From Bacillota bacterium (GTDB lineage Bacteria; Bacillota; Bacilli; Calditerricolales; Calditerricolaceae): a DNA stretch of 33,990 bases. Below are positions 15,361-22,845 of this stretch, one piece after another. A program made the position numbers and the translations under genes. The notes beneath the pieces are model-generated. The model was not told the origin of the DNA, did no database searches, and saw only the letters and a list, made by a program, of their open reading frames with translations. Numbering within the stretch: the first letter of the stretch is position 1; the number at the start of each line of letters is the position of its first letter. The stretch is from assembly GCA_017577925.1 (NCBI GenBank), contig PKQU01000001.1, forward strand, positions 1 through 33,990, read 5' to 3'.

Positions 15361-15753
15361 ATGCTCGTACGGCAACGGCTGCTCATTCTGTTCACCTGTT
15401 TTTCCATTGGCACACTGCTCGTGTTGTTCAACCTGGCGAAGGGAAAGGGCGAGCCGGTCACCGCGCCGACGCCGACGCTGGCGGTTACGGCCGAAGTGCA
15501 AGGGCGGGACCTCATCCTCCAGTTGAAGACGCAGCATTTCCGGTTCCGCGCGACGAAAGTGGGGCAGAAAAACGTGTATGGGGAGGGGCACGCCCATCTG
15601 TACGTCGACGGGAAGAAGGTGGCCAAAATCGTTGGGCACCGCTACGTGCTGCCCGATCTGCCGTCCGGGCACCATCGGATCAAGGTGGAGCTGGCCCACC
15701 ACGATCACACCCCGTATGGCATAGCGCAGACCTTCGACGTGACGGTGGACTGA
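15361..15753 (+). CDS. Small membrane-anchored extracytoplasmic protein, unknown function
   Basis: The 130-residue product has one N-terminal hydrophobic helix (about residues 7-23) after a short basic start, so it is exported and tethered, or secreted. The rest looks like a small beta domain. It holds HFRFRATKVGQ, then GEGHAHLYVDGKKVAKI, then LPSGHHRIKVELAHHDHTPY. The His-rich, charged strands recall periplasmic metal or copper-handling domains (DUF4399-like), but I cannot assign a family. ATG 15361 follows GGGAGG by 7 nt. It lies 93 nt after the nuclease gene and has no obvious terminator after it. Confidence 0.75.
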   Translation: MLVRQRLLILFTCFSIGTLLVLFNLAKGKGEPVTAPTPTLAVTAEVQGRDLILQLKTQHFRFRATKVGQKNVYGEGHAHLYVDGKKVAKIVGHRYVLPDLPSGHHRIKVELAHHDHTPYGIAQTFDVTVD

Positions 15754-15848
15754 CGCTAACGCCGTATTTGGCGGCCCGGAATCGGAAGCACCTGGCTTCC
15801 TGTTTTCCCTGCGCGTGCTGTGGTACAATGGGGTCGGGAGGTGGGCCC

Positions 15849-16295
15849 ATGCCTTCCCTGGACATGGCGCACGTGATCCGACAGGCGAGCGAACTGGGCG
15901 AATTGATCCTGGCCTCCCGGGAAGCGAAGGAGTATGTTCGCTGGAAGGCGGCGCTGGCGCGCGACGCGCGGGCGCAAACGCTCATCCGGCGCTTTCAGGC
16001 AAAAAAGCGGGAGTACGAAGACGTGATGCGCTACGGTCGCTACCACCCCGACTACAGCCGGGTGGTGGAGGAAACGCGCGCGTTGAAGCGCGAGTTGGAC
16101 GAGCTGGAGACGGTTTCCCGTTTTCGACAGGCCGAAGCACGCCTTGACGCGCTGCTCTACGAGGTAAGCAAAACCATCGCCCATGCCGTTTCGCCGAACA
16201 TCAAGGTACCCGGAAACAATCCCGTTTCCGGGTTGGGGTGCGGATCGAGCGGTTGCGGTGGTGGATGCGGTTCCGGCGGGTGTTGCGCGACGTAG
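15849..16295 (+). CDS. ylbF: YlbF family protein (RicF)
   Basis: In B. subtilis YlbF works with YmcA and YaaT (RicF, RicA, RicT) in a complex that affects RNase Y processing, competence and sporulation and carries iron-sulfur clusters. The 148-residue product is mostly helical with the family core: IRQASELGELILASREAKEY, LIRRFQAKKREYEDV, then a second helical pair. The C-terminal tail is Gly/Cys-rich, with six Cys (CGSSGCGGGCGSGGCC), which could hold a cluster. ATG 15849 follows GGGAGGTG by 5 nt. ylbG follows after 84 nt, as in Bacillus. The partner genes are not in the window. Confidence 0.88.
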   Translation: MPSLDMAHVIRQASELGELILASREAKEYVRWKAALARDARAQTLIRRFQAKKREYEDVMRYGRYHPDYSRVVEETRALKRELDELETVSRFRQAEARLDALLYEVSKTIAHAVSPNIKVPGNNPVSGLGCGSSGCGGGCGSGGCCAT

Positions 16296-16379
16296 CCTTC
16301 ATCTGACGTCCAGTTTTCACCTTGCTGTTTCCTCTGCCATGTGGTTTAATTTTACAGAGGAAACGGTGGGAGGGGCGGT

Positions 16380-16670
16380 ATGTTTCCGAAACGGATCGGA
16401 TTGGCGGTGTGGGTGCACCACACGCGCTACGCGCCGCGATTGCGGAAATTTGGCAATATCCATTATGTTTCGCAGCGGATGAAGTATGTCGTGTTGTATG
16501 TGGACGGGGAACGCGTGGACGACATCGTCCGTCAAATCGAGCGCCTTCGCTTTGTGCGCAAGGTGGAGCGTTCCCACCGGCATGAACTGCCGGTTGATTT
16601 TCCGGCCAAGCGCACGCCGCTGGACGCGTTTTATGATGTTCGCGGTACCGGAAATTCAGGACCCGCCTGA
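16380..16670 (+). CDS. ylbG: YlbG family protein (UPF0298)
   Basis: This conserved small Bacillales protein is found next to ylbF. Its function is unknown. The 96-residue product matches the family by RIGLAVWVHHTRYAPRLRKF, GNIHYVSQRMKYVVLYVD and RLRFVRKVERSHR. ATG 16380 follows GGGAGGGG by 5 nt. The last ~15 residues extend beyond the family core, and the stop codon lies inside the terminator stem. Confidence 0.88.
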   Translation: MFPKRIGLAVWVHHTRYAPRLRKFGNIHYVSQRMKYVVLYVDGERVDDIVRQIERLRFVRKVERSHRHELPVDFPAKRTPLDAFYDVRGTGNSGPA

Positions 16671-16695
16671 CCGCTTGCGGTCAGGCGGGTCTTTT
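16660..16695 (+). terminator. Terminator of the ylbF-ylbG unit
   Basis: GACCCGCCTGACCGC (16660-16674) pairs with GCGGTCAGGCGGGTC (16677-16691), a 15-bp near-continuous stem, followed by four T. It overlaps the ylbG stop (16668-16670). It also stands between ylbG and the converging gene at 16743. Confidence 0.85.
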
Positions 16696-16742
16696 ATGTC
16701 TTGTCCTGATCGGATGGGCGAGAGCGCGCGGCACGCCCGGGT

Positions 16743-17141
16743 TTACCAGAAGTTGTGCGGTTCGGGAAGATACCGGCCGGAGCGCAAGAGGGCGATGAGG
16801 TGCATGTAGTACTGCTGGGGGTCGGCGTAGGCAGTGGAAGGTTTGGTGCGCAGGACGATGATCGGCTTGTTTACTTCCTGCGCGCACGCTTCCATGGCGG
16901 CGATGCGTTGGTTGGACTCCCCGGGTTTTATGCGTATGCCCTCCCGGCACAGGTACACGGGCTGGAAAGATGAGGGGGGTGCCGGGTCGAAGGCGGCGGC
17001 AAAGGACACGGCAATCCGATCGGCGATCTCGCTTTCGATGCGCAGGATGTGGCGCAAGCGGTGACGGTTGGTGCGGATAAGCATCATGAGTTCGTACAGA
17101 TCGGAGAAGCCAGGCCCGAGTTCGATCACCTTTTGGATCAT
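16743..17141 (-). CDS. Conserved Bacillales protein (DUF7147-like), unknown function
   Basis: The 132-residue soluble product begins MIQKVIELGPGFSDLYELMM, a start I associate with a Bacillales family usually listed as DUF7147. It also has PVYLCREGIRI, KPIIVLRTKPSTAYAD and QYYMHLIALLRSGRYLPEPH. No catalytic motif is evident. ATG 17141 is clear, with AAGGAGG 7 nt upstream. The frame's 10 further upstream codons are spurious. The gene lies downstream of tRNA-Gln on the same strand, separated by a terminator. Confidence 0.75.
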   Translation of the reverse strand: MIQKVIELGPGFSDLYELMMLIRTNRHRLRHILRIESEIADRIAVSFAAAFDPAPPSSFQPVYLCREGIRIKPGESNQRIAAMEACAQEVNKPIIVLRTKPSTAYADPQQYYMHLIALLRSGRYLPEPHNFW

Positions 17142-17189
17142 GCCGTTCCTCCTTTCCGCGCCTGCCCCCATGCTACCATGGGCGAACAG

Positions 17190-17221
17190 AAAAAACCAGC
17201 CGGCTTGCCGGCTGGTTTTTT
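17190..17221 (-). terminator. Terminator of tRNA-Gln (symmetrical)
   Basis: CCAGCCGGC (17196-17204) and GCCGGCTGG (17207-17215) form a 9-bp stem. It is flanked by six A on the left and six T on the right, so it can stop transcripts from both strands. On the minus strand it lies 8 nt after the tRNA. Confidence 0.85.
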
Positions 17222-17228
17222 CGCGTTG

Positions 17229-17302
17229 TGGCTGGAGAGGCAGGATTCGAACCTGCGATCACGGAGTCAAAGTCCGTTGCCTTACCCCTTGGCTACTCTC
17301 CA
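17229..17302 (-). tRNA. tRNA-Gln (anticodon UUG)
   Basis: Read on the minus strand, 17302 to 17229 folds as a 74-nt tRNA with encoded CCA. The acceptor stem is TGGAGAG/CTCTCCA, the D-arm contains AGCCAAGGGGTAAGGCA, the anticodon arm is ACGGACTTTGACTCCGT with TTG in the loop, and the T-arm is CAGGTTCGAATCCTG. The G discriminator precedes CCA. The anticodon UUG reads CAA/CAG, glutamine. It appears as a single-gene transcript. Confidence 0.97.
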
Positions 17303-17366
17303 TCGACAGGCATAGGGTGTCCCGTGCGGGCGTCGAACATGCGCCAATGCCAGCGGAAGGGGAGAC

Positions 17367-17378
17367 AAAAAAATTTTT
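17367..17378 (+). promoter_or_regulatory. Possible half ComK box upstream of comGA
   Basis: A run of seven A and five T lies 67 nt upstream of comGA. ComK binds paired A4-N5-T4 boxes in B. subtilis. This run matches one box with one mismatch, and I do not see a clear second box or good -35/-10 between it and the gene. It is the only AT-rich element in the 142-nt gap between tRNA-Gln and comGA. Confidence 0.3.
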
Positions 17379-17444
17379 CATGGAGCGGCAGGATTTCTCT
17401 ATGCGTATTGCGAATGGGAGACACTGTAATCCGTTTGACAAAGG

Positions 17445-18560
17445 GTGAGAAAATTGGACACGGTTTCCCAATGGGAGCGGTGGATTCGACAAGCCGTTCG
17501 ACAGCGGGCTAGCGATCTGCACCTGGAGCCGGAAGAGGGCGGGTGGCGGCTGCGGCTGCGTATCGACGGGCAGCTGTTCTGCCATGACCGGGTTACCACG
17601 GAAGCGGGCGTCGCCCTCGTGACAGCGCTGAAGGTGTGGGCCGGTATGGATATCGGCGAAAGGCGGCTTCCGCAGGACGGGCGGTTCACGATGACCGTCA
17701 GCGGTGTCGCCGTTGACGTTCGCGTGTCCACGCTGCCCACCCTTCATGGCGAGAAGGCCGTGCTGCGCCTGCTTGGCCGCCATGTGGAACGTTTCGAGCT
17801 GGAAGATCTGGGGATGACGCCGGAGCAGCGCGCCACAGTGGAGCGGTGGCTTGCGCGGATGGAAGGGTTGGTCCTGGTGACGGGACCCACCGGATCGGGG
17901 AAGACCACCACCCTTTACGCCATGGTGCGCCGGTTGGCTCGCCCGGAAACAAACGTCGTGACGCTGGAAGACCCGGTGGAATATTGCCTGGCGGGGGTGA
18001 ACCAAGTGCAGATCAACGAACGCGCCGGGCTCACCTTCGCTGCTGGGCTTCGCGCTGTGCTGCGGCAGGATCCCGATGTGATTCTGGTCGGCGAGATCCG
18101 GGATGCGGAGACCGCGGCCATCGCGGTGCGCGCCGCCCTGACCGGCCACTTGGTTCTGGCCACGGTGCACGCCGCCGACGCCTCCAGTGCCGCGACGCGC
18201 CTCATCGACCTGGGTGTTGAACCGCATATGGTGGCGGCGACGCTGTCCGGCGTGATCGCCCAACGGCTGGTGCGGCGGCTCTGCTCCTGCCGGCGGAGCG
18301 AACGGATGGCGGCGTCTTGTGCGCGCTGCGGCGGTGTGGGATCGATCGGCCGAACCGGCGTGTTTGAGCTCCTGGACGTGGATGAGGAGCTGTCGAGCGC
18401 GATTCGGCAGCGTTGGGAGCCGAACGGGCTTCGCCAGCTGATGCGGCGCAAAGGATGGCCGACGTTGCACGAGTTGCTGCATTGCCGATCAAGCGGGGAG
18501 GGGAGGCGTACCGACGAGCCGTTGGAGGTGGGGACGGGTGAAAGCGAACTGGTCGGATAA
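17445..18560 (+). CDS. comGA: Competence pilus assembly ATPase ComGA
   Basis: ComGA is the secretion-type (PilB/GspE family) ATPase that drives assembly of the transformation pilus at the inner membrane. In its 371 residues I see the N-terminal ASDLHLEPEEGG (type II/IV ATPase segment), Walker A GPTGSGKTT (about 147-155), the Asp box VTLEDPVEYCLAGVNQVQ, Walker B DVILVGEIRDAETA, and the His box LATVHAADA. The C-terminal zinc-type cysteines are LCSC and CARCG. The start is GTG 17445. TTG 17454 with AAGGGTGA upstream is a reasonable alternative. The gene overlaps comGB by 23 nt and opens a tightly packed operon. Confidence 0.94.
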   Translation: MRKLDTVSQWERWIRQAVRQRASDLHLEPEEGGWRLRLRIDGQLFCHDRVTTEAGVALVTALKVWAGMDIGERRLPQDGRFTMTVSGVAVDVRVSTLPTLHGEKAVLRLLGRHVERFELEDLGMTPEQRATVERWLARMEGLVLVTGPTGSGKTTTLYAMVRRLARPETNVVTLEDPVEYCLAGVNQVQINERAGLTFAAGLRAVLRQDPDVILVGEIRDAETAAIAVRAALTGHLVLATVHAADASSAATRLIDLGVEPHMVAATLSGVIAQRLVRRLCSCRRSERMAASCARCGGVGSIGRTGVFELLDVDEELSSAIRQRWEPNGLRQLMRRKGWPTLHELLHCRSSGEGRRTDEPLEVGTGESELVG

Positions 18561-19581
18561 GGCCATCGAGGAGACCTGCGAAGCGCTTTCGGAATTGTTG
18601 GAAATCGGGGTGCCGCTGCTGTCCGCCTTGGAGACGGTGGCGGGGATCTGCCCTGCGCGCCGGCGTGAGACCCTGATCCGTGTGGCCGCCGATCTGCAGG
18701 CGGGGTGGTCGCTGGCGGGCGCGCTGGCCCGCGCCGGGATGCCGAGACCGGTGGTGGCCCTCATTCGCGTCGGAGAAGAAAGCGGTGAGCTGCCGGGCGC
18801 GCTGCGCACTGCCGCCGACTATGCCCGGGATCGCGTGCACCTGCGCCAGCGCCTGCGGCAAATCCTCGTTTACCCCCTGGTGGTGTTGGTTACGTTGACA
18901 ACGACGCTGACCTTTCTTCTCATTGGGGTGATTCCCCGCTTTGCCGATCTGTATGCCGCGATGGACGTCCCGCTTCCCCTGGCCACGCGCGCGGTGCTGC
19001 GCATCGGCCAGGGCCTGTCGCAGGGAGTGATGCTGTCAGCGGTGGGCATCGCCCTCGCGGGAGGCGCCGCGTTCCTCCTCCGCGGCACAGCTCCGGCGCA
19101 ATTCGCTGCCCTGCGCACGCGCCTGTCCTGCCTTCAGGGGCGGGTGCCGCTTCTTGCGCGTGGCCTGCGGGATGCGCGGGCACACTTTGTGGCCTTCCAA
19201 GTGGGACGGCTGCTGGCCAGCGGCGTGCCCTTGCGCCGTGCACTGGAGATCTGTGCCGACAGCGCGCCCTCCGAGCCTTGGCGGAAGGAGGTAATCCGGT
19301 TGGTCGAGGCGGTGACCTCGGGAGCCACCTTTGTCGACGCGTTACGGGCGGGCGACTATCCACCGCTTCTTCTCCAGGCCGCCTGGCATGGGGAAGCGAC
19401 GGGCCGGTTGGGGAGCTGCCTCTTGCGCGCGGCCGCGGCCCTTGAGGCGGAGCGCCAGCGCCGGGTCCAGCGCGCCGTGCAGCTGCTCGAACCGCTTCTT
19501 GTCCTGGGTACGGGGGCGTTTTTGCTCCTTGTCGTCCTGACGCTGTTCTTGCCCCTTCTCCATCTGATGGATCAATTGTAA
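18538..19581 (+). CDS. comGB: Competence pilus platform protein ComGB
   Basis: ComGB is the polytopic membrane platform (GspF/PilC family) that works with ComGA. The 347-residue product has two GspF-type halves. Each has a helical cytoplasmic domain (ELLEIGVPLLSALETVAGI; VGRLLASGVPLRRALEI) with the VGEESGELPGAL and AWHGEATGRLGS motifs. Membrane segments are near residues 115-135, 165-185 and 320-342. GTG 18538 follows GGAGG and lies inside the end of comGA, suggesting coupled translation. A 19-nt gap leads to comGC. Confidence 0.93.
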   Translation: MKANWSDKAIEETCEALSELLEIGVPLLSALETVAGICPARRRETLIRVAADLQAGWSLAGALARAGMPRPVVALIRVGEESGELPGALRTAADYARDRVHLRQRLRQILVYPLVVLVTLTTTLTFLLIGVIPRFADLYAAMDVPLPLATRAVLRIGQGLSQGVMLSAVGIALAGGAAFLLRGTAPAQFAALRTRLSCLQGRVPLLARGLRDARAHFVAFQVGRLLASGVPLRRALEICADSAPSEPWRKEVIRLVEAVTSGATFVDALRAGDYPPLLLQAAWHGEATGRLGSCLLRAAAALEAERQRRVQRAVQLLEPLLVLGTGAFLLLVVLTLFLPLLHLMDQL

Positions 19582-19600
19582 CCGGGATGGAGGGATGCAC

Positions 19601-19951
19601 ATGTCATCGCGCGAACGCGGGTTTTCCCTGCTGGAGATGTTGGTCGTTCTCTTTGTGATCGGGGTTCTCTTGATGATCGCCTTGCCCAATTTTCGCGGCG
19701 CCGCCGAACGATCGCAAGCAAAAGCGTGCCACGCCAACCAGCGCCTGTTGATCGGCCAGCTCGAGCAATTCCGTCTGGACAAGGGCACGTACCCGATGGA
19801 AAACGGTACGATCGACCTGGAACAGCTGGTGGCGGAAAAGTACCTCCAGAGCGTACCGAAATGCCCCAAGGGCGCTGCCTATGCCGTCAGCATCAGCGGC
19901 GACGTTGTAACGGTAACGTGCCCCGTGCACGGGCAGCCCAAGTCGCCATAG
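19601..19951 (+). CDS. comGC: Major competence pseudopilin ComGC
   Basis: ComGC is the main pilin of the transformation pilus and is matured by the prepilin peptidase ComC. The 116-residue precursor has a short basic leader ending in G, then FSLLEMLVVLFVIGVLLMIA. This gives cleavage G/F, Glu at +5 and the hydrophobic assembly helix. Three later Cys (KACHANQ, PKCPKG and VTCPVHG) could give a disulfide. ATG 19601 is preferred because GGAGG lies 6-7 nt upstream. ATG 19595 sits too close to it. Confidence 0.94.
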   Translation: MSSRERGFSLLEMLVVLFVIGVLLMIALPNFRGAAERSQAKACHANQRLLIGQLEQFRLDKGTYPMENGTIDLEQLVAEKYLQSVPKCPKGAAYAVSISGDVVTVTCPVHGQPKSP

Positions 19952-19962
19952 GGGGGAAGGGC

Positions 19963-20409
19963 GTGAACCGGTTTCGCTGCGAAGGAGGTGTAACCCTGTT
20001 GGAATGGGTGGTGGCCCTCGCGGTGTTGGGCGTGTTGCTCAGCATTGCCCTTCCGGCGGCGCAGGGGCCGCTGGCGGAGGCGGAGCGGCGCGCATTTCTC
20101 CGCGCCGTTGTCCGCGATGTCCAGCACGCGCAGAGCGAGGCCCTCGCCCGAGCGGAAGCGGCGGTGGTGCGCGTCGTTCCCACCGGCTATGCCGTGGCGC
20201 TGGCCAGCGGGATGCCGCTGCGTAAACGGGCCGCGCCGCCGGGCATTCACCTGGCGAGTAACTTCCCGCACGGTACCCTTCGTTTCGGCCCCGACGGGCG
20301 CATCCAACAGGGCGGATCGATCTGGGTCGAAGCCGATGGTGCGCCTTATGCCCGCGTTATCCTGCAGGTGGTGAGCGGCCGTGTGCGCGTGGAGTTCGTG
20401 GCGCCGTGA
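19963..20409 (+). CDS. comGD: Competence pseudopilin ComGD
   Basis: This minor pseudopilin of the transformation pilus has 148 residues. The leader VNRFRCEGG is followed by VTLLEWVVALAVLGVLLSIA, so cleavage falls at G/V with Glu at +5. The rest is a GspH-like domain (AFLRAVVRDVQHAQSEAL, then a beta-rich half with GTLRFGPDGRIQQGGSIWV). GTG 19963 follows GGGGGAAGG by 3 nt. It starts 11 nt after comGC and overlaps the start of comGE by 29 nt. Confidence 0.9.
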   Translation: MNRFRCEGGVTLLEWVVALAVLGVLLSIALPAAQGPLAEAERRAFLRAVVRDVQHAQSEALARAEAAVVRVVPTGYAVALASGMPLRKRAAPPGIHLASNFPHGTLRFGPDGRIQQGGSIWVEADGAPYARVILQVVSGRVRVEFVAP

Positions 20410-20773
20410 GGCAAGCGGGCTAACGCTCGTTGAATGCGCCGTGGCCATGGGGGTGGCCGTGACCCTGCTCCTCGTCCTCACGTCCGTTTGGCAGGCGGTT
20501 CTCGACGGCCGTGCCAAGCTGCTTGCCCGGCAGCATGCGCTGGCCGTAGCGGTCTCCTGCTTGGAGCAAGCCACCGAAGCCGGCTGCGGGGAGCTCGCCC
20601 CTGGCCAGACGCGGGTCGTCGCCGCCGGGGGCCGGGCGTTTTCCACGACGTTGCGCCGCCAGCATGTTGCTGACGGACTTTGGCGACTGGAGGTGACCGT
20701 GTCGTGGGACGAGCGCGGCACCCCTCAGCGGTTGACCCTTGTCCGCGACGTGGCGGGCGCGGGTTTACCCTGA
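20381..20773 (+). CDS. comGE: Competence pseudopilin ComGE
   Basis: This minor pseudopilin of 130 residues has a leader ending in EASG, then LTLVECAVAMGVAVTLLLVL, giving cleavage at G/L with Glu at +5. The remainder is short and weakly conserved and includes the two Cys of SCLEQATEAGCGE. GTG 20381 is the only in-frame start before the cleavage site and lies within comGD. The identity rests on operon position and pilin signal rather than on the C-terminal half. Confidence 0.83.
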   Translation: MCAWSSWRREASGLTLVECAVAMGVAVTLLLVLTSVWQAVLDGRAKLLARQHALAVAVSCLEQATEAGCGELAPGQTRVVAAGGRAFSTTLRRQHVADGLWRLEVTVSWDERGTPQRLTLVRDVAGAGLP

Positions 20774-21210
20774 CCGAACTGCTCGTCGCCCTAGCGGTGA
20801 CGACGGTGCTGATCGGCATGCTCGTTCCCGCCGTGTGGTCATGGCGCCAGGAGGAGGAGCGCGCCGCGCAGGTTGCAGCGCTCATCGCCGAGACCAACGG
20901 GTTCGTGACCTTTGTCGTCTCCGAGATGCGGCGGGCGCACGCCGTCGTTCCGGAGGGAAGCCGCCTTGACCTGTACACCTATGACGGCCAACGCATCACC
21001 TACCGGCTGGATCATGCGGGACGCATTGTGCGCACCGTAAACGGCCTCGGCTACACCATACTTTGCCAGGATGTCGCCGACGTCCGCTTTGCGGAAGCGG
21101 CCGGGGGCGTGCGCGTTACCCTTCAGCTCTCCAAGGGGGCGGTGCGGCACGCCGAGACGTTCGTTCTGGGAGGGACATGGTATAATGGCCCCAACGAATC
21201 GGATTCGTAG
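20704..21210 (+). CDS. comGF: Competence pseudopilin ComGF
   Basis: This minor pseudopilin of about 168 residues has a leader rich in Arg and Pro (PCPRRGGRG), then FTLTELLVALAVTTVLIGML, a classic G/F cleavage with Glu at +5. The body has FVTFVVSEMRRAHAV and LYTYDGQRITYRLD, which resemble the ComGF strand pattern. GTG 20704 follows GGAGGTGA by about 7 nt and lies 70 nt inside comGE. A TTG at 20680 is possible but less likely. Confidence 0.85.
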   Translation: MGRARHPSAVDPCPRRGGRGFTLTELLVALAVTTVLIGMLVPAVWSWRQEEERAAQVAALIAETNGFVTFVVSEMRRAHAVVPEGSRLDLYTYDGQRITYRLDHAGRIVRTVNGLGYTILCQDVADVRFAEAAGGVRVTLQLSKGAVRHAETFVLGGTWYNGPNESDS

Positions 21211-21610
21211 GGACGTCCCCTGCACGGAAACGACAAAGGGGGAGGCGGGTGTCGCGCTGCTCGTGGTGCTCGTCTTGCTCGGCACGACGGTTTTGGCCGC
21301 GGTGGCCGCACTGGACGGCGTGCTGACGGCGCTGCACACGCAGGCAAACGTGCTGGGGGCGTGGCGGGCGCGTTATGCCGCCGAATCCGGGGTCGCCTAT
21401 GTTCAAATGGCCGTGCGCGCGGCTCCGGACGTGCTGGCGTTTCCGGTCACGCGGGCTGTGGGCGACGGGCAGGTCACGGTGTGGCGGCTGGAGGAGGACG
21501 ACACGACCCTCTACGTGCGGGCTGAGGCGTCGGTTCCGCCCTATTTCCGCCATGGCGTCACGTGCCGGTTGCGGAAGGCGGATGGAGCCGTCTTGTCGTG
21601 GGAGGAGTGA
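21185..21610 (+). CDS. comGG: Competence protein ComGG
   Basis: This is the last minor component of the comG operon, 141 residues. It has a leader with KGEAG, then VALLVVLVLLGTTVLAAVAA. It lacks Glu at +5, as is also the case for B. subtilis ComGG. The body has AESGVAYVQMAVRAAP, the AESG-type helix found in PilX-like minor pilins, followed by a short beta half. ATG 21185 overlaps comGF by 26 nt, and GGGAGG lies about 10 nt upstream. The family is fast-evolving, so position carries much of the evidence. Confidence 0.82.
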   Translation: MAPTNRIRRDVPCTETTKGEAGVALLVVLVLLGTTVLAAVAALDGVLTALHTQANVLGAWRARYAAESGVAYVQMAVRAAPDVLAFPVTRAVGDGQVTVWRLEEDDTTLYVRAEASVPPYFRHGVTCRLRKADGAVLSWEE

Positions 21611-21617
21611 GACGCAG

Positions 21618-22151
21618 ATGCGCAATGTGGTGCTCATCGGCATGACAGGCACGGGGAAGTCCACCGTGGGCCGGCTGGTTGCCGAAGCCCTCGGTTGGCC
21701 CCATGTGGACACCGACCAGCGGATCGAGGCGGTCACCGGGTGCACCATCGCCGAGTTGTTTGCCGAGCGGGGGGAAGCCTGGTTCCGCCAACGCGAACAT
21801 GAGGTGCTGCGTGAGGTGCTGAAGGGGGAAGGCCAGGTGGTATCCACCGGCGGGGGCATCGTCCTGCGCCGGGACAACGTCGCCCTGCTGACGGAGGGAC
21901 AGTTTGTTGTGGCGCTGACGGCCAAAGCCGAAACGCTCGTCCGCCGCTTGCGTGGGGATACGTCCCGCCCTCTGTTGGCCGGCGATGTGGAGGCGCGGAT
22001 CCACAAGCTGCTTTGCGAGCGGCGCGGACTCTACGATTTCGCCCACGTGCGCATCGCCACGGACAACCGTTTGCCACGGGAGGTGGCGGAGGAGATTGTT
22101 CGCCTGTACCGGTGCCGGATGAATGGACGAACGGCGGGCGGATCATACTAG
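21618..22151 (+). CDS. aroK: Shikimate kinase (AroK)
   Basis: AroK phosphorylates shikimate at the 3-OH in chorismate synthesis. The 177-residue product has Walker A GMTGTGKST (about 8-16), the shikimate-binding DTDQRIE (Asp-x-Asp), FRQREHEVL, the Walker-B-like STGGGIV, and the lid segment TSRPLLAG. ATG 21618 follows the comGG stop by 7 nt, with GGAGGAG just upstream, so it is translated from the comG transcript. The same comG-aroK neighbourhood exists in B. subtilis. Confidence 0.94.
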   Translation: MRNVVLIGMTGTGKSTVGRLVAEALGWPHVDTDQRIEAVTGCTIAELFAERGEAWFRQREHEVLREVLKGEGQVVSTGGGIVLRRDNVALLTEGQFVVALTAKAETLVRRLRGDTSRPLLAGDVEARIHKLLCERRGLYDFAHVRIATDNRLPREVAEEIVRLYRCRMNGRTAGGSY

Positions 22152-22189
22152 GACTAACGTGTCGGAATGGCGGATGGCAGGTGAATGTT

Positions 22190-22345
22190 GTGCAGGAACT
22201 GATCAAGTTCCTCACCCAGCGGTTTGTGCAATACCTCGAGACGCCGCGCGATGAGCGGCGCAAGCGGCGCCAGGCGAAGGAGCCGTGGACTGTTCGCTGG
22301 TTCGGCATGATCCCCTTGTCCCTGCGCATGTTGATCCGCCGCTGA
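22190..22345 (+). CDS. yqzE: YqzE-like small protein
   Basis: The product has 51 residues: VQELIKFLTQRFVQYLETP, then a very basic stretch (RDERRKRRQAKEPW), then WFGMIPLSLRMLIRR. This matches the short YqzE family found between comG and aroK in Bacillus (here just after aroK). Its function is unknown. GTG 22190 is preferred (AGGTGA 5 nt upstream). GTG 22181 is also in frame. Confidence 0.75.
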   Translation: MQELIKFLTQRFVQYLETPRDERRKRRQAKEPWTVRWFGMIPLSLRMLIRR

Positions 22346-22380
22346 CAGCAGGCGAGGCGCTGTGAAGGAGGTGTCGTGTA

Positions 22381-22653
22381 ATGCGGCGAGTTGCCGTCGA
22401 AGAGACCCTGACTCATGTGGGGCAAGCGCTGCGTGCCGGCGGGTTTGAGGTCGTTCCGCTGCGAGAGGACGTGTTGACGCAGGTGGACGCCGTTGTCCTT
22501 TCAGGCCAAGACCCCAACGTGATGGGCATGACGGACTGGCAGACCGACGCGTCGGTCATCAACGCCCACGGCTTGACCGCGGAAGAGGTGGTACAAGTCG
22601 TACGGGAGCGCATCGGGCGCGGGCAGGAGAACGGATCCGACACCGTCGGGTGA
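22381..22653 (+). CDS. ykuS: YkuS family protein (UPF0180)
   Basis: This small conserved Firmicutes protein of 90 residues has unknown function. The family signature is clear: VAVEETLTHVGQALRAGGFE, DAVVLSGQDPNVMGM and INAHGLTAEEVVQ. ATG 22381 follows AAGGAGGTG by about 8 nt. It lies 35 nt after yqzE and a strong terminator follows, so it may be the last gene of the comG transcript. Confidence 0.9.
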   Translation: MRRVAVEETLTHVGQALRAGGFEVVPLREDVLTQVDAVVLSGQDPNVMGMTDWQTDASVINAHGLTAEEVVQVVRERIGRGQENGSDTVG

Positions 22654-22687
22654 GTGGCGCTCGCTCGGTACAAGGCAGGCAGAAGCG

Positions 22688-22722
22688 AAAGCCCCTGGGA
22701 GCACATGGTCCCAGGGGCTTTT
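22688..22722 (+). terminator. Terminator after ykuS
   Basis: AAAGCCCCTGGGA (22688-22700) pairs with TCCCAGGGGCTTT over a loop of 8 nt and runs directly into the T-run ending at 22722. It closes the comG-aroK-yqzE-ykuS group. Confidence 0.88.
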
Positions 22723-22845
22723 GTTGTCGGCCGGCGGGCGGCATGCCGATGGTGCGGCCCCATTCTGGGGACATAATGGGGAGGGGGATGGGGGAGATTA
22801 TCAAGTAGAGATTTGGAACGCACATCTTGACGGGGAGCGACAGCC

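Noticed and set aside
17049..17448. Plus-strand ORFs with RQDSNLRSRSQ- or GRIRTCDHGVKV-like peptides
   Set aside because: They are translations across the antisense strand of tRNA-Gln, a well-known source of false proteins.
21165..21190. TGGTATAATGG at the start of comGG looking like an extended -10
   Set aside because: It coincides with the comGG ATG, lacks a -35 at 16-18 bp, and lies within a tightly overlapping operon.
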